Below the pieces are notes generated by a model that was not told where the DNA came from, made no database searches, and worked only from the letters and a program-made list of their open reading frames with translations. Positions 17,890 through 26,621 of a stretch of DNA of 64,000 bases are shown one piece after another (positions within the stretch are counted from its first letter, which is position 1; each line of letters begins with the position of its first letter). The DNA is from Melghirimyces profundicolus (GTDB taxonomy: Bacteria; Bacillota; Bacilli; Thermoactinomycetales; DSM-45169). The DNA lies in contig NZ_QBKR01000003.1 in assembly GCF_003054245.1 (NCBI RefSeq), positions 62,001 through 126,000 on the forward strand, given 5' to 3'. Both the position numbers and the translations under genes were made by a program.

Positions 17890-18942
17890 ATGAGTGGTGT
17901 GATGAGACGGTTGTCTTTTTTGGATCGATACTTAACTTTGTGGATCTTTCTGGCGATGATCGTGGGAATCGCTTCGGGTTATCTCTTTCCCGGAATGGTG
18001 GACACCCTGACGGGCTACCAGGTTGGCACAACCTCCATCCCGATCGCCATCGGCCTCATTCTAATGATGTATCCCCCGCTGGCTAAGGTCCGGTACGAAG
18101 AGTTGGGTCAAGTGTTCCGAAATACGCGGATCCTCGGATTGTCCCTGGTGCAGAACTGGATCATTGGCCCGGTGTTGATGTTCGTCTTGGCCATCCTTTT
18201 TTTGCGCGATGACCCCGCATATATGGTCGGCCTGATCCTGATTGGATTGGCCCGCTGCATCGCCATGGTTATCGTTTGGAACGATCTTGCCAATGGAAAC
18301 CGGGAGTATGCTGCGGGTCTGGTCGCGTTCAATTCCGTCTTCCAAATCGTGTTTTACTCCTTTTATGCCTACTTCTTCATCACCCTGATCCCAAAATGGC
18401 TCGGCATGAAAGGAGCAGTTGTGAACATCACCATGGCTCAGGTGGCGGAAAGTGTATTGATTTACTTGGGGGTTCCCTTCGTGGCCGGCATGTTGACTCG
18501 GTTGGCTCTCGTGAAGGCCAAGGGCCGGGAGTGGTATGAAAATGAATTCATCCCGGTGATCAGCCCGCTTACCTTGATTGCTCTTCTGTTTACCATCATC
18601 GTTATGTTTTCTTTGAAAGGGGAGCTGGTGCTCCAATTGCCCTTGGACGTGGTTCGTATCGCCATTCCACTGGTAATCTACTTCGTGATCATGTTCCTGG
18701 TGTCGTTCTATATGGGGAAGAAGGTGGGCGCCGATTACTCTAAAACCGTCTCCCTCTCCTTCACGGCAGCCAGCAACAACTTTGAGTTGGCCATTGCTGT
18801 CGCCATCGGCGTGTTCGGGATCCACTCTGGGGCCGCCTTTGCTGCCGTGATCGGTCCCTTGGTGGAAGTCCCGGTCCTGATCGCTTTGGTGAATGTGGCC
18901 TTCTGGTTCCAACGCAAGTATTTCCAAGCCAAACAAGCGTAA
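17890..18942 (+). CDS. acr3: Arsenite efflux transporter, ACR3 family
   Basis: A 350-aa membrane protein with about ten transmembrane helices that extrudes As(III) using the proton gradient. ACR3 family sequence is clear, including [17 protein letters not shown] with the conserved Cys of TM4 near residue 125, and the helix with [15 protein letters not shown] near residue 300. The start has AAAGGATGGG 7 bases upstream. It lies between arsR and arsC and completes a minimal arsenate-resistance set. Confidence 0.95.
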   Translation: MSGVMRRLSFLDRYLTLWIFLAMIVGIASGYLFPGMVDTLTGYQVGTTSIPIAIGLILMMYPPLAKVRYEELGQVFRNTRILGLSLVQNWIIGPVLMFVLAILFLRDDPAYMVGLILIGLARCIAMVIVWNDLANGNREYAAGLVAFNSVFQIVFYSFYAYFFITLIPKWLGMKGAVVNITMAQVAESVLIYLGVPFVAGMLTRLALVKAKGREWYENEFIPVISPLTLIALLFTIIVMFSLKGELVLQLPLDVVRIAIPLVIYFVIMFLVSFYMGKKVGADYSKTVSLSFTAASNNFELAIAVAIGVFGIHSGAAFAAVIGPLVEVPVLIALVNVAFWFQRKYFQAKQA

Positions 18943-18955
18943 AGGAGGCGAAAAC

Positions 18956-19375
18956 ATGAATAAAAAGACGGTCTATTTCCTCTGTACCGGCAACTCCTGC
19001 CGCAGCCAAATGGCCGAGGGATTCGGTAAAAAAATCCTCGGCGATCGGTTCAACGTTTATAGTGCCGGAATCGAACCCCACGGATTAAATCCCAAGGCGA
19101 TTAAAGCGATGAAGGAAAAAGGGATCGACATTTCCGATCAGACTTCGGAGGTGATCGATCCGGATATTCTGAACAAAGCCGATTACGTCATCACCCTGTG
19201 CGGGGACGCCAACGAAACCTGCCCTATGACCCCGCCCCAAGTCCAACGGATCCACTGGGGCCTTGACGATCCGGCGAAGGCGGAAGGAACGCCGGAAGAG
19301 GTATGGGAAGTATTCCGACGGGTTCGGGATGAAATTGAAGAGCGAATCCGTCGATTTGCAGACGAAACCCAATAA
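18956..19375 (+). CDS. arsC: Arsenate reductase, thioredoxin-coupled
   Basis: Reduces arsenate to arsenite for export by ACR3. It is a 139-aa low-molecular-weight phosphatase fold with the P-loop CTGNSCR (Cys10, Cys15, Arg16). The resolving Cys pair is in [10 protein letters not shown] (about Cys82 and Cys89), as in the Bacillus/Staphylococcus thioredoxin-linked type. The start has AAAGGAGG 7 bases before the ATG and lies 13 bases after the acr3 stop. Confidence 0.96.
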   Translation: MNKKTVYFLCTGNSCRSQMAEGFGKKILGDRFNVYSAGIEPHGLNPKAIKAMKEKGIDISDQTSEVIDPDILNKADYVITLCGDANETCPMTPPQVQRIHWGLDDPAKAEGTPEEVWEVFRRVRDEIEERIRRFADETQ

Positions 19376-19408
19376 AACTGGCGATCGAAAGCTAAAATCG
19401 ATAACGAA

Positions 19409-19438
19409 ACCGCACCCTTTTGGGTGCGGTCTATTTTT
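19409..19438 (+). terminator. Terminator of ars operon
   Basis: A 9-bp stem (19409-19417 / 19422-19430) with a 4-T loop is followed by CTATTTTT. Confidence 0.9.
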
Positions 19439-19572
19439 GGCTCGGTGATAAATATTTCTTCATGGCCATCACATCAACAAAACGGCAAGTCCCATATCAA
19501 TTCCTTGGTTATAGATGACTTGAATCTGCCGCCAATCCTCTTCCTATGCTTTTCGGATCGTCCAGGAAACGC

Positions 19573-19707
19573 TCATGGAGTGATCATCGCTTCGGTCAGG
19601 TGGAAGCGGCGGGATAGTTCCTCACAGAAGGCCTTCAGCATGACTTGGTTGACGGAGTAATAGTTCGGATCCGGGGTTGAATGGACTTCTCCGGTTGCAC
19701 CTTCCAC
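19573..19707 (-). CDS. Possible 44-aa small protein or gene remnant
   Basis: This frame reads as natural protein sequence (segments PNYYSVNQVMLKAFCEEL and SRRFHLTEAMITP). Its GTG start overlaps the AAAGGAGG motif, so start spacing is poor. A better-spaced GTG 8 bases downstream is out of frame. It may be a decayed or frameshifted small gene. No family recognised. Confidence 0.25.
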   Translation of the reverse strand: MEGATGEVHSTPDPNYYSVNQVMLKAFCEELSRRFHLTEAMITP

Positions 19708-19758
19708 CTCCTTTCAAGGGTTGACGATACATAGGGGGCTCTTTCCTTCTCCTCGATC

Positions 19759-19786
19759 GCCGTCCATCTTCGGACGGCTCTTTTTA
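19759..19786 (+). terminator. Orphan plus-strand terminator
   Basis: A 7-bp GC stem (19759-19765 / 19772-19778) is followed by TCTTTTTT, with no plus-strand gene in the 320 bases before it. It may end an unrecognised short RNA or be left from a deleted gene. Confidence 0.6.
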
Positions 19787-19917
19787 CGATCAAATTTTTG
19801 CACCGGAGTCGGATGGATCTGTGTCCAAACATGACGACAAGTGTTAAAATATAGAAGAATTCAGTACCGATCTTTGCCTCTTGTGTTCATCGGGGGACCA
19901 TGAAGCGGAGGGAAAGC

Positions 19918-20439
19918 ATGAGTGCATTTCTTTATGCCCTGATCGGAACAGCAGTGGGGTCCTGGGCCACCGGTTGGCTGTTGTACCGGCATCTTCACCG
20001 ACAGGTGAAAGTCAGCCAGTCGATGATCCGGGAGTTGCAACAGCGCTTGGAACGGGATTTCTGGCGCCGGCTGCTGTTGGAGTTTTACGCGGAGTTGATT
20101 CATTTTCACCGGATGCTGGGGCATTGGAAACAGAGCGGCAAAGTGGATCCGGCAGCTCTGGAAAAGACAGTGACCGCATACGGGAGAGCGCAAGCAAAAG
20201 CGGAATTTTTGTTTTCCGAAGAGTTTCATCAGTCGGTACAAACCATGGCGGAGTCCTTTCACGTGATGGTGGATGCCATCCGTTTTCACCAAGACAAACC
20301 GGATGACGCCCGGATCGACTATGATCTGGACGAGATCTGGGAAGAGGCGAACCGGCGTTACGTGGCAGTGAAAGACCGGCTTTCGGAGACGGTGGACCGT
20401 CCCTTATCCTCCCAGCCGGGAGAACGGTTCCAGGTGTGA
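19918..20439 (+). CDS. Hypothetical protein with N-terminal membrane anchor
   Basis: Not recognised. A 173-aa protein. Residues 1-22 form one hydrophobic helix, and the rest is strongly charged and helical (for example QQRLERDFWRRLLLEF), probably cytoplasmic. The ATG at 19918 is chosen over 19900 because GGAGGG lies 5 bases upstream. A TAAAAT -10 is seen near 19847. It precedes cobT by 90 bases, but an own promoter-like TACAAT before cobT suggests separate units. Confidence 0.65.
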   Translation: MSAFLYALIGTAVGSWATGWLLYRHLHRQVKVSQSMIRELQQRLERDFWRRLLLEFYAELIHFHRMLGHWKQSGKVDPAALEKTVTAYGRAQAKAEFLFSEEFHQSVQTMAESFHVMVDAIRFHQDKPDDARIDYDLDEIWEEANRRYVAVKDRLSETVDRPLSSQPGERFQV

Positions 20440-20529
20440 AAGGGGGTCCGGAAGTCCCGGGACTGTTCCTCCCGTTTTACGAACGGTACAATGAGGGAGG
20501 ACCGATCAAACAGAGAAAGGGAGATCCGG

Positions 20530-21582
20530 TTGGAAAAGGACCAATGGTTGAAGGGATTGATGGAGATCCCGGTCACGGATGAAAAGGCGGAAAAAGAAGC
20601 CCGGAATCATATGGATCAGTTGACCAAACCCCTGGGCGCCCTGGGGGATCTGGAAGAGATTGTGATCCGGCTGGCGGGGATCACGGGTGAAACCGTTCCG
20701 GACATCGAACGGAAAGGGGTGGCGGTCTTCTGCGGCGATCACGGAGTGACCGAAGAAGGGGTCAGCGCCTATCCCGCCGAGGTGACGGGTCTCATGATCG
20801 GGAACTTCAGCCGCGGGAAAGCGGCGGTCACCGTGCTGGCCCGCCGCTTCGGTGCGGAAGTGTCGGTGGTGGATGTGGGAAGCCGCCTGGAACCCCTGCC
20901 GGAAGGCGTCCTGGACCGGAAAGTCCGCTTCGGCACCGCCAATATGGCCCGGGGACCCGCCATGACAAGGGAGGAAACTTTGAAAGCTCTCCGGGTGGGG
21001 GCGGACCTGGCCCTTCAGTGGAAAGAGAATGGAATTCAGTTGGCGGCAGTGGGCGAGATGGGTATCGGGAACACCACCTCCGCCTCAGCGGTCGCCGCGG
21101 TTCTCACGGGGAAACCGGTCCGTGAACTGACCGGCCGGGGAACCGGGCTGGATGATGACGGCCTGGAGCGAAAGCGGGAGGTGATCACCCGCAGCCTGGA
21201 AGTGAACCGCCCCGATCCGGCGGACCCGCTGGATGGGTTGGCCAAGGTGGGTGGACTGGAAATCGCGGCCATGACGGGATTCATCCTGGGGGCGGCACGT
21301 CATCGGCTGCCGGTGGTGGTGGACGGTTTGATCTCCACGGTGGCTGCGCTGGCCGCGGTCCGACTGGCTCCCGGTGTTCGTGCCTGTTTGTTTGCCTCCC
21401 ATCGGTCTGCGGAACCCGCCCACGGGGTCCTGTTGGAGGACCTCGGGTTGAAGCCCTTGATCACGGCCGGCATGCGGCTGGGGGAAGGGAGCGGAGCCGT
21501 TCTCGCTTTTCCCCTTTTCGACGGGGCAGTGACGACGGCGAAGGAAATGGCCACGTTTTCGGAACTGGGGCTGAATGGATAA
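20530..21582 (+). CDS. cobT: Nicotinate-nucleotide:dimethylbenzimidazole phosphoribosyltransferase
   Basis: Makes alpha-ribazole phosphate from nicotinate mononucleotide and dimethylbenzimidazole for the lower ligand loop of cobalamin (350 aa). Family segments are present: QLTKPLGALGDLEE near residue 30, FCGDHGVTEEGVSAYP near 65, and GEMGIGNTTSASAV near 175. The catalytic Glu lies near the C-terminus in FPLFDGAVTTAKEM context. The TTG at 20530 is preferred (GGGAG 6 bases upstream); the ATG at 20491 overlaps a TACAAT -10. It lies upstream of the cobalamin riboswitch, so it is not under that switch. Confidence 0.93.
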   Translation: MEKDQWLKGLMEIPVTDEKAEKEARNHMDQLTKPLGALGDLEEIVIRLAGITGETVPDIERKGVAVFCGDHGVTEEGVSAYPAEVTGLMIGNFSRGKAAVTVLARRFGAEVSVVDVGSRLEPLPEGVLDRKVRFGTANMARGPAMTREETLKALRVGADLALQWKENGIQLAAVGEMGIGNTTSASAVAAVLTGKPVRELTGRGTGLDDDGLERKREVITRSLEVNRPDPADPLDGLAKVGGLEIAAMTGFILGAARHRLPVVVDGLISTVAALAAVRLAPGVRACLFASHRSAEPAHGVLLEDLGLKPLITAGMRLGEGSGAVLAFPLFDGAVTTAKEMATFSELGLNG

Positions 21583-21599
21583 CGGAACCAAGGGGAAAA

Positions 21600-21765
21600 G
21601 GCGGGGCGAGTCTTTCGCCCCCGCAAGAGGGAAGCCGGTGTAAATCCGGCGCGGTCCCGCCACTGTGACCGGGGAGCGGCAAGCCGGGCCACTGTCCGTC
21701 AGGATGGGAAGGCCGGGCGAACGGAGCCGCGGGGATCCGGGAGCCAGGAGACCTGCCTTTTCCGA
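21600..21765 (+). ncRNA. Cobalamin riboswitch aptamer
   Basis: Contains the B12-box core motifs in order: GAAGCCGGTGTAAATCCGGC (about 21631-21650), GCGGTCCCGCCACTGTGA (about 21651-21668) and GAGCCAGGAGACCTGCC (about 21741-21757). It precedes the cobD-cbiB operon and should lower its expression when adenosylcobalamin is plentiful. Confidence 0.96.
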
Positions 21766-21841
21766 CAACACCGACGATCCGCGCGGAAGGGGAGGTGTTC
21801 GGCAGGACGGGGTCCCGAGGATGGGGTTTCCCCGTTGCTGG

Positions 21842-21880
21842 ACACTTTCCTCCCTGAACGCGGAAAGTGTTTTTTATTTT
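21842..21880 (+). terminator. Regulated terminator of the cobalamin riboswitch
   Basis: A 9-bp stem (21842-21850 / 21862-21870) with an 11-base loop is followed by a long T-run, 20 bases before the cobD start. This is a transcription-termination expression platform. Confidence 0.9.
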
Positions 21881-21899
21881 GATGAAAGGTTGTGACCCC

Positions 21900-23036
21900 A
21901 TGGAAAGTTTGGAACGGTACGGGCACGGAGGGGACCGGTGGACCGCCGGGGAGCGCTTCGGCCGGGAAGCCGGATCGTTCCTCGATTTCAGCGCCAATAT
22001 CAACCCCCTCGGTCCGCCAACCGGGGTGCTGGACATACTTCGGCGGATCTGGAACGATCCGGAATGCTCCACCCTCTCCCGTTACCCGGATCCCGCCGCC
22101 CGCTCCCTCCGGAGCGCCTTGGCCGGGCGGTTGGGAGTGGATCCGGAGCAGGTGCTGATTGGAAACGGAGGGGCGGAATTGATCGATCTCCTCCATTCGG
22201 CGGCCCGTCCCCGCCGGGTCGGAGTGATTCACCCCTCCTTCGCCGAATACGAAGCGGCAGCGAGGAAGCGGGGGCAGGAAATCGTCCCCCTGAAGACGGA
22301 ATGGGACCGGGCGTTCCTTCCGGAACGGAAAGCGCTTCTGGCCTGGATCCGGGAAGTGGACCTGGCCTGGGTCGGCCATCCCAACAACCCCACCGGCACC
22401 CGGATCCCCTTCGAAGACCTGGTGGCCGCGGCGGAAGAGGCGACCCGCCGGGGAACGGTCCTCGCGGTGGACGAAGCCTTTCTCGATTTTCTCCCCCCGG
22501 GAGAGGAGATCTCCCTGCTGCCCCGTTTGGAAGAGTTTCCCACCACGATTCTCTTCCGTTCCATGACCAAATTTTACGCCATCCCGGGGTTGCGGTTGGG
22601 GTATGCGGTGGCTGCCCCGGAGTGGATCCGGAAGCTGGCGGAATGGCAAATCCCCTGGAGCGTCAATGGGGTGGCCCAGGAGGCCGGTACAGCGGCGCTC
22701 GGAGACCGGGAATTTGAAGAACAAACGCGGAGCTGGCTGGCGGAGGAACGTCCGGCGCTGGCCCGTGGCCTGGCGTCCCTTCCCGGGGTGGATGTGCTGC
22801 CGGGGGAGGCGAACTACCTCCTGCTCCGGGTGGCGGAGAATGTGGGAGGCCCGATCCCTTCCCGTTGGTTGCAACGGGAGCTGGGGGAGCGGGGCATCAT
22901 GATCCGGGACGGCTCCACTTATCCGGGGCTGGACGGCCGCTACGTCCGGGTCGCGGTACGGGGACGGAAGGAGAACCGCCGGCTCCTCTCGGCGATGGAG
23001 GACGCTCTTTTCCGCGCGGGGAGGGTCGGGTCATGA
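21900..23036 (+). CDS. cobD: L-threonine-O-3-phosphate decarboxylase
   Basis: PLP enzyme (378 aa, histidinol-phosphate aminotransferase fold) that makes (R)-1-amino-2-propanol phosphate, the linker between corrin ring and nucleotide loop. Family features: DFSANINPLGPP near residue 38, GHPNNPTGT near 160, and the PLP-lysine in RSMTKFYAIPGLRLGY near 222. The start ATG 21900 follows AAAGG by about 10 bases and the riboswitch terminator by 20. Its TGA overlaps the cobU ATG (ATGA), so the two are translationally coupled. The name follows the Salmonella scheme. Confidence 0.93.
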   Translation: MESLERYGHGGDRWTAGERFGREAGSFLDFSANINPLGPPTGVLDILRRIWNDPECSTLSRYPDPAARSLRSALAGRLGVDPEQVLIGNGGAELIDLLHSAARPRRVGVIHPSFAEYEAAARKRGQEIVPLKTEWDRAFLPERKALLAWIREVDLAWVGHPNNPTGTRIPFEDLVAAAEEATRRGTVLAVDEAFLDFLPPGEEISLLPRLEEFPTTILFRSMTKFYAIPGLRLGYAVAAPEWIRKLAEWQIPWSVNGVAQEAGTAALGDREFEEQTRSWLAEERPALARGLASLPGVDVLPGEANYLLLRVAENVGGPIPSRWLQRELGERGIMIRDGSTYPGLDGRYVRVAVRGRKENRRLLSAMEDALFRAGRVGS

Positions 23037-23569
23037 TCCGTCTGGTCACCGGGGGGGTTCGTTCCGGGAAAAGCCGTTTTGCCGAAGCCTTGGCCTCGAA
23101 ATGCGGGGAGCGCATTCTGTATGTGGCCACCGGATTTCCGGGAGACGGGGAAATGGAGAGGCGGATCGCCCGCCACCGGGAACGCCGCCCCGCTGCCTGG
23201 GAGTTGGCGGAAGCCCCGAAGGACCCGGCCGATGCCGTGAAGGAAGCACAAGGGTGGGACGGGATCTTGGTGGACTGTCTGTCCGCCTGGGTGGCCAACC
23301 GGTTGATGGCGTTGCCCGAGGGGCGGATCGGGGAGCCGGGAGATGCCTTTGAACGGGAAATGGAAAGGGAAACGATCCGGCTGCTGGATGCCCTGGAGGG
23401 TCGGGAGGCGGTCCTGGTCACGTCGGAAGCGGGACTGGGCGGCGTCTCGATGAACCGGATGGGCCGACAGTTCCAGGACGCTCTGGGAACCGTCAACCAG
23501 CGGGCGGCGGAGCGGGCGGAAGAAGTTTGGATGGTGGTCTCCGGTGTTCCCTGGAGGGTGAAAGGATGA
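23033..23569 (+). CDS. cobU: Adenosylcobinamide kinase / guanylyltransferase
   Basis: A 178-aa bifunctional enzyme that phosphorylates adenosylcobinamide and adds GMP to give AdoCbi-GDP. The P-loop GGVRSGKS is at residues 7-14. The ERRIARHRERRP segment, with the His that carries GMP, is near residue 45. DCLSAWVANRL follows near 80. It starts inside the cobD stop codon and its own stop overlaps the cobS start (ATGA both times). Confidence 0.95.
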   Translation: MIRLVTGGVRSGKSRFAEALASKCGERILYVATGFPGDGEMERRIARHRERRPAAWELAEAPKDPADAVKEAQGWDGILVDCLSAWVANRLMALPEGRIGEPGDAFEREMERETIRLLDALEGREAVLVTSEAGLGGVSMNRMGRQFQDALGTVNQRAAERAEEVWMVVSGVPWRVKG

Positions 23570-24303
23570 ACGCGTTTTTCGTCGCCCTCTCCTTTCTGAC
23601 GCGCTTTCCCGTCCCCCGGAGAACCGATCCCGAAGGTTGGCCCCGGAGCACCCTTTACTACCCCGTCGCCGGGTTGGTGATCGGTTTTGCCCTGATTCTC
23701 TTCGATCTTTTGGTGGCCGGCTTTTTCCCCTCCGCAGTCCGGGGCGTGCTGTTGCTGGGGGTGTGGGTGGGACTCACCGGGGGGCTTCATCTGGACGGTC
23801 TGATGGATACCGCCGACGGTTTCGGTTCCAACCGGGGACCGGAGCGGACGCTGGAGATCATGAAGGACAGCCGGGTGGGGGCGATGGGGGTGCTGGCGGC
23901 TTTGTTCCTCCTGCTGCTGAAAGCGGCGGTGCTGGCCTCTGCTCCCGCCCCGCTTTGGGTCCCGCTGTTGGTGGCTCCGACCGTCGGCCGCTGGTCCATC
24001 CTGTTGGCCATCCGCTTTTATCCGTATCGTCGGGAAGACGGGATCGGACTCGGATTGCGGGAAGGTCTGACAGGTCCCCGGCTGGCGGGGGCCACCCTGA
24101 TCACCCTGGGGGTGTCGGTGGCCGCTCTCGGCGGGTGGGGGCTCCTGTTTCCGGTGGGGGCGGCCCTGTTGGTTGGGTGGACCGCCCGGGTGGTGATCCG
24201 GCGGATCGGCGGATTTACCGGGGATGTGTACGGGGCGCTGGTGGAAGGGACGGAAGCGTGGATGCTCCTTTTGTGGTTGTGGCTGGAGGTTGTGGATCCA
24301 TGA
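23566..24303 (+). CDS. cobS: Adenosylcobinamide-GDP ribazoletransferase
   Basis: A polytopic membrane enzyme (245 aa, six or seven hydrophobic segments) that joins AdoCbi-GDP and alpha-ribazole (phosphate) to give cobalamin (phosphate). The catalytic, Mg-binding DGLMDTADGF motif is near residue 77, and GVLAALFLLLLKAAVL is a membrane helix. It is coupled to cobU and cobC by ATGA overlaps. Confidence 0.95.
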   Translation: MNAFFVALSFLTRFPVPRRTDPEGWPRSTLYYPVAGLVIGFALILFDLLVAGFFPSAVRGVLLLGVWVGLTGGLHLDGLMDTADGFGSNRGPERTLEIMKDSRVGAMGVLAALFLLLLKAAVLASAPAPLWVPLLVAPTVGRWSILLAIRFYPYRREDGIGLGLREGLTGPRLAGATLITLGVSVAALGGWGLLFPVGAALLVGWTARVVIRRIGGFTGDVYGALVEGTEAWMLLLWLWLEVVDP

Positions 24304-24920
24304 GGCTGATCTGGATTCGCCACGGGGAGACAGAATTAAACCGCGAAGGGCGGTACTGCGGCCACCTGGATGTGCCCCTGAATGAAAACGGCCGCCGCCA
24401 GGCGGCATCGGTGGCGGAACGACTGGCCGCCCACCCGATCCGTCATGTGTATGTCAGCGATTTGCTCCGTTCCCGTCAGACGGCGGAACCTCTTCTGACC
24501 CGGCTGGCGGAAGCCCGGGTGGAACCCACCCCCCTGCTGCGGGAGCTTTCCTTCGGGGATTGGGAGGGGTGGACCTATGAAGAAATCCGCGCCCGGTTTC
24601 CGACGGCCCTCCACCGGTGGCTTTCCGACCCGGTCCGGGTTCCGCCGCCGGCGGGGGAGACATTGGGCCAAATGGAAGAACGGCTGGGACGGTGGCTGGA
24701 AGAAGTCCTCCATCGCCACCGGGAGGGCGGGGAGTGGGTGGCGGCGGTCAGCCACGGCGGTCCCATCCGCTGGTTTTTCTCCCGTCACATCAAAGGAGAT
24801 CCCGATGCGTTCTGGGAGAGGAGACTCCCCCACGGGGTTCTTTTGTCGGCGGAATGGAACGGGACGACGTGGCGGGAGGTTCCGCTCCGTGCCGAAGAGA
24901 GAGAGGGAGGGAATTCATGA
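24300..24920 (+). CDS. cobC: Alpha-ribazole phosphatase
   Basis: Histidine-phosphatase superfamily member (206 aa) that removes phosphate from alpha-ribazole-5'-phosphate or cobalamin phosphate. The catalytic RHGETELN motif is at residues 7-14, the second His motif SHGGPIR near 150, and the acid residue in ELSFGDWEG near 80. General phosphoglycerate-mutase-like enzymes look similar; the position between cobS and cbiZ decides the call. It overlaps both neighbours by ATGA. Confidence 0.92.
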   Translation: MRLIWIRHGETELNREGRYCGHLDVPLNENGRRQAASVAERLAAHPIRHVYVSDLLRSRQTAEPLLTRLAEARVEPTPLLRELSFGDWEGWTYEEIRARFPTALHRWLSDPVRVPPPAGETLGQMEERLGRWLEEVLHRHREGGEWVAAVSHGGPIRWFFSRHIKGDPDAFWERRLPHGVLLSAEWNGTTWREVPLRAEEREGGNS

Positions 24921-25621
24921 AACCGATGATCCGCAAACTGTTCAATCAAAACACCCTGCGCCTCCACCGGATGGACACTCACTTATCCCTCCGTTCCCAA
25001 GCCCCGCTGACGGTGCTGTCCAGCGCCCCTCTGGGCGGCGGATTCTTCCACACCCAAACCATCGTCAACCGACAGGTGGACAAGGGTTACCGTGAAACCG
25101 ATCCGGTGGGGGAGACGCGGCGTTGGTTAGCCCAGCACGGTTATGATCCCGGGAAGACGGCGGCCATGCTGACCGCCGCCTCAATCAAGGACGCGGCGGT
25201 GGTGGAGGCGGAGTCGACCCGTGTCCGGGTCGCCGCCGTTGTCACCGCCGGAGTGAGCAATGCCGCCCGGGCGGGGACGGACGGCCCTGTTTATACCCGC
25301 TGTCCGGAACCGGGCACGATCAACACGATTCTGCTGGTGGACGGACAGGTGACGGAAGCAGCCATGGTCAACACCGTCATCACCGTGACCGAAGCCAAGA
25401 CCGCCGCCCTGGAGGAGCTGAGGATCACAGACCGGGAAGGGAGGCCCGCCACCGGAACGACCACGGACGCGGTGGTGATCGCGGTGACCGGAGAAACCCG
25501 GGACCGCTATGTCCATGCCTACGGCGGTCCGGCCAGTCCCCTGGGACAGGCGGGGGGCCGGGCCGTCTTTGAGGCGGTCCGGGAGGCGCTGTTGAGGGCA
25601 GGGGAGGCAGTCCGTCGATGA
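24917..25621 (+). CDS. cbiZ: Adenosylcobinamide amidohydrolase
   Basis: A 234-aa CbiZ enzyme that cleaves the aminopropanol arm from adenosylcobinamide (or pseudocobalamin), giving adenosylcobyric acid, which CbiB can then re-use. The family core includes LSSAPLGGGFFHTQTIVNRQV near residues 35-55 and TAGVSNAARAG near 112. CbiZ is best known from archaea and some bacteria that remodel scavenged corrinoids. It is coupled to cobC and cbiB by ATGA overlaps. Confidence 0.93.
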   Translation: MKPMIRKLFNQNTLRLHRMDTHLSLRSQAPLTVLSSAPLGGGFFHTQTIVNRQVDKGYRETDPVGETRRWLAQHGYDPGKTAAMLTAASIKDAAVVEAESTRVRVAAVVTAGVSNAARAGTDGPVYTRCPEPGTINTILLVDGQVTEAAMVNTVITVTEAKTAALEELRITDREGRPATGTTTDAVVIAVTGETRDRYVHAYGGPASPLGQAGGRAVFEAVREALLRAGEAVRR

Positions 25622-26580
25622 TCCCTTGGGCCTTGTTGCTGGCGCATCTCATCGACCGGATCGTGGGAGATCCCCGCCGCCTGCCCCATCCGGTGGTGGG
25701 GATGGGTTGGCTGATCACCCGCGTGGAAAAGCTCCTGCACCCCCTGACGGAGCGGAAGCCGGGCAGGGGTGTAGAACGGCTGATTGGATGCCTCTTGCCG
25801 CTGACGGTGGTCGGCTCCGTCTGGCTCCTGTCCTTCCTTCTCCTGTCCGGGGTGGGAGCCCTTTCCCGGTGGGCGGCTTTCGTCCTGGAAGTCTGGCTGA
25901 TTGCCACCACGCTCGCCACCCGTGGCTTGGCGGATGCCGCCCTCTCCATCTACCGTGCCCTTGCGGCGGGGAATCTGGCACAGGCCCGGAAGGCGCTGTC
26001 CATGGTGGTGGGGCGGGACACGGAGGAGCTGGATGAACCGGAAGTGGTGCGGGGGGCGGTGGAGACGACGGCGGAAAATCTGGTTGATGCGGTTACGGCG
26101 CCCCTTTTTTTCGCCGCCGTCGGGGGAGCCCCGCTGGCCCTGGCCTACCGGGCGGTCAACACGCTGGACTCCATGGTCGGGTACAAGGATGAACGGTACC
26201 TCCACCTGGGCTGGGCCTCCGCCCGTCTGGATGATCTGGCCAACTGGCTTCCGGCCCGGCTGACCGTTCTCCCCCTGCTGACCGCACTGTGGTGGACCGG
26301 ACACTCCCCCCGGAGGGCATGGCGGATTCTCCGACGGGATGCGGGAAAGCATCCCAGTCCCAACAGCGGAATCACCGAATCCCTGATGGCCGGGGGATTG
26401 GGAATCCAGCTCGGCGGAACCAACCGATACCGGGGCACCCTTTCCCACCGGGCGTTCCTCGGGGATCCATCGAGGCCGAAGGAACCGGAAGACATCCGGG
26501 AATCGGTCCGGATTTTGAAAGCGGCCGGCTGGGTGTATGTACTTCTCCTGGCCCTGATCTGTTACACTGTAAGTGGATAG
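25618..26580 (+). CDS. cbiB: Adenosylcobinamide-phosphate synthase
   Basis: An integral membrane enzyme (320 aa) that attaches aminopropanol phosphate to adenosylcobyric acid. Family segments include DRIVGDPRRLPHPVVGMG at residues 13-30, RDTEELDEPEVVRGAVE near 139-155, and ETTAENLVDAVTAPLFF near 155-171. It is the last gene of the riboswitch-controlled unit. No terminator is seen; the repeat element B begins about 40 bases downstream. Confidence 0.95.
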   Translation: MIPWALLLAHLIDRIVGDPRRLPHPVVGMGWLITRVEKLLHPLTERKPGRGVERLIGCLLPLTVVGSVWLLSFLLLSGVGALSRWAAFVLEVWLIATTLATRGLADAALSIYRALAAGNLAQARKALSMVVGRDTEELDEPEVVRGAVETTAENLVDAVTAPLFFAAVGGAPLALAYRAVNTLDSMVGYKDERYLHLGWASARLDDLANWLPARLTVLPLLTALWWTGHSPRRAWRILRRDAGKHPSPNSGITESLMAGGLGIQLGGTNRYRGTLSHRAFLGDPSRPKEPEDIRESVRILKAAGWVYVLLLALICYTVSG

Positions 26581-26621
26581 TGGGGTCAGGACGGTGGACT
26601 GTCCAGTAACGGGTGTTGAAA

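Noticed and set aside
23637-24299. Upstream extension of the cobC frame through cobS
   Set aside because: Gly/Arg-rich shadow of cobS; the ATGA overlap at 24300 is the real start.
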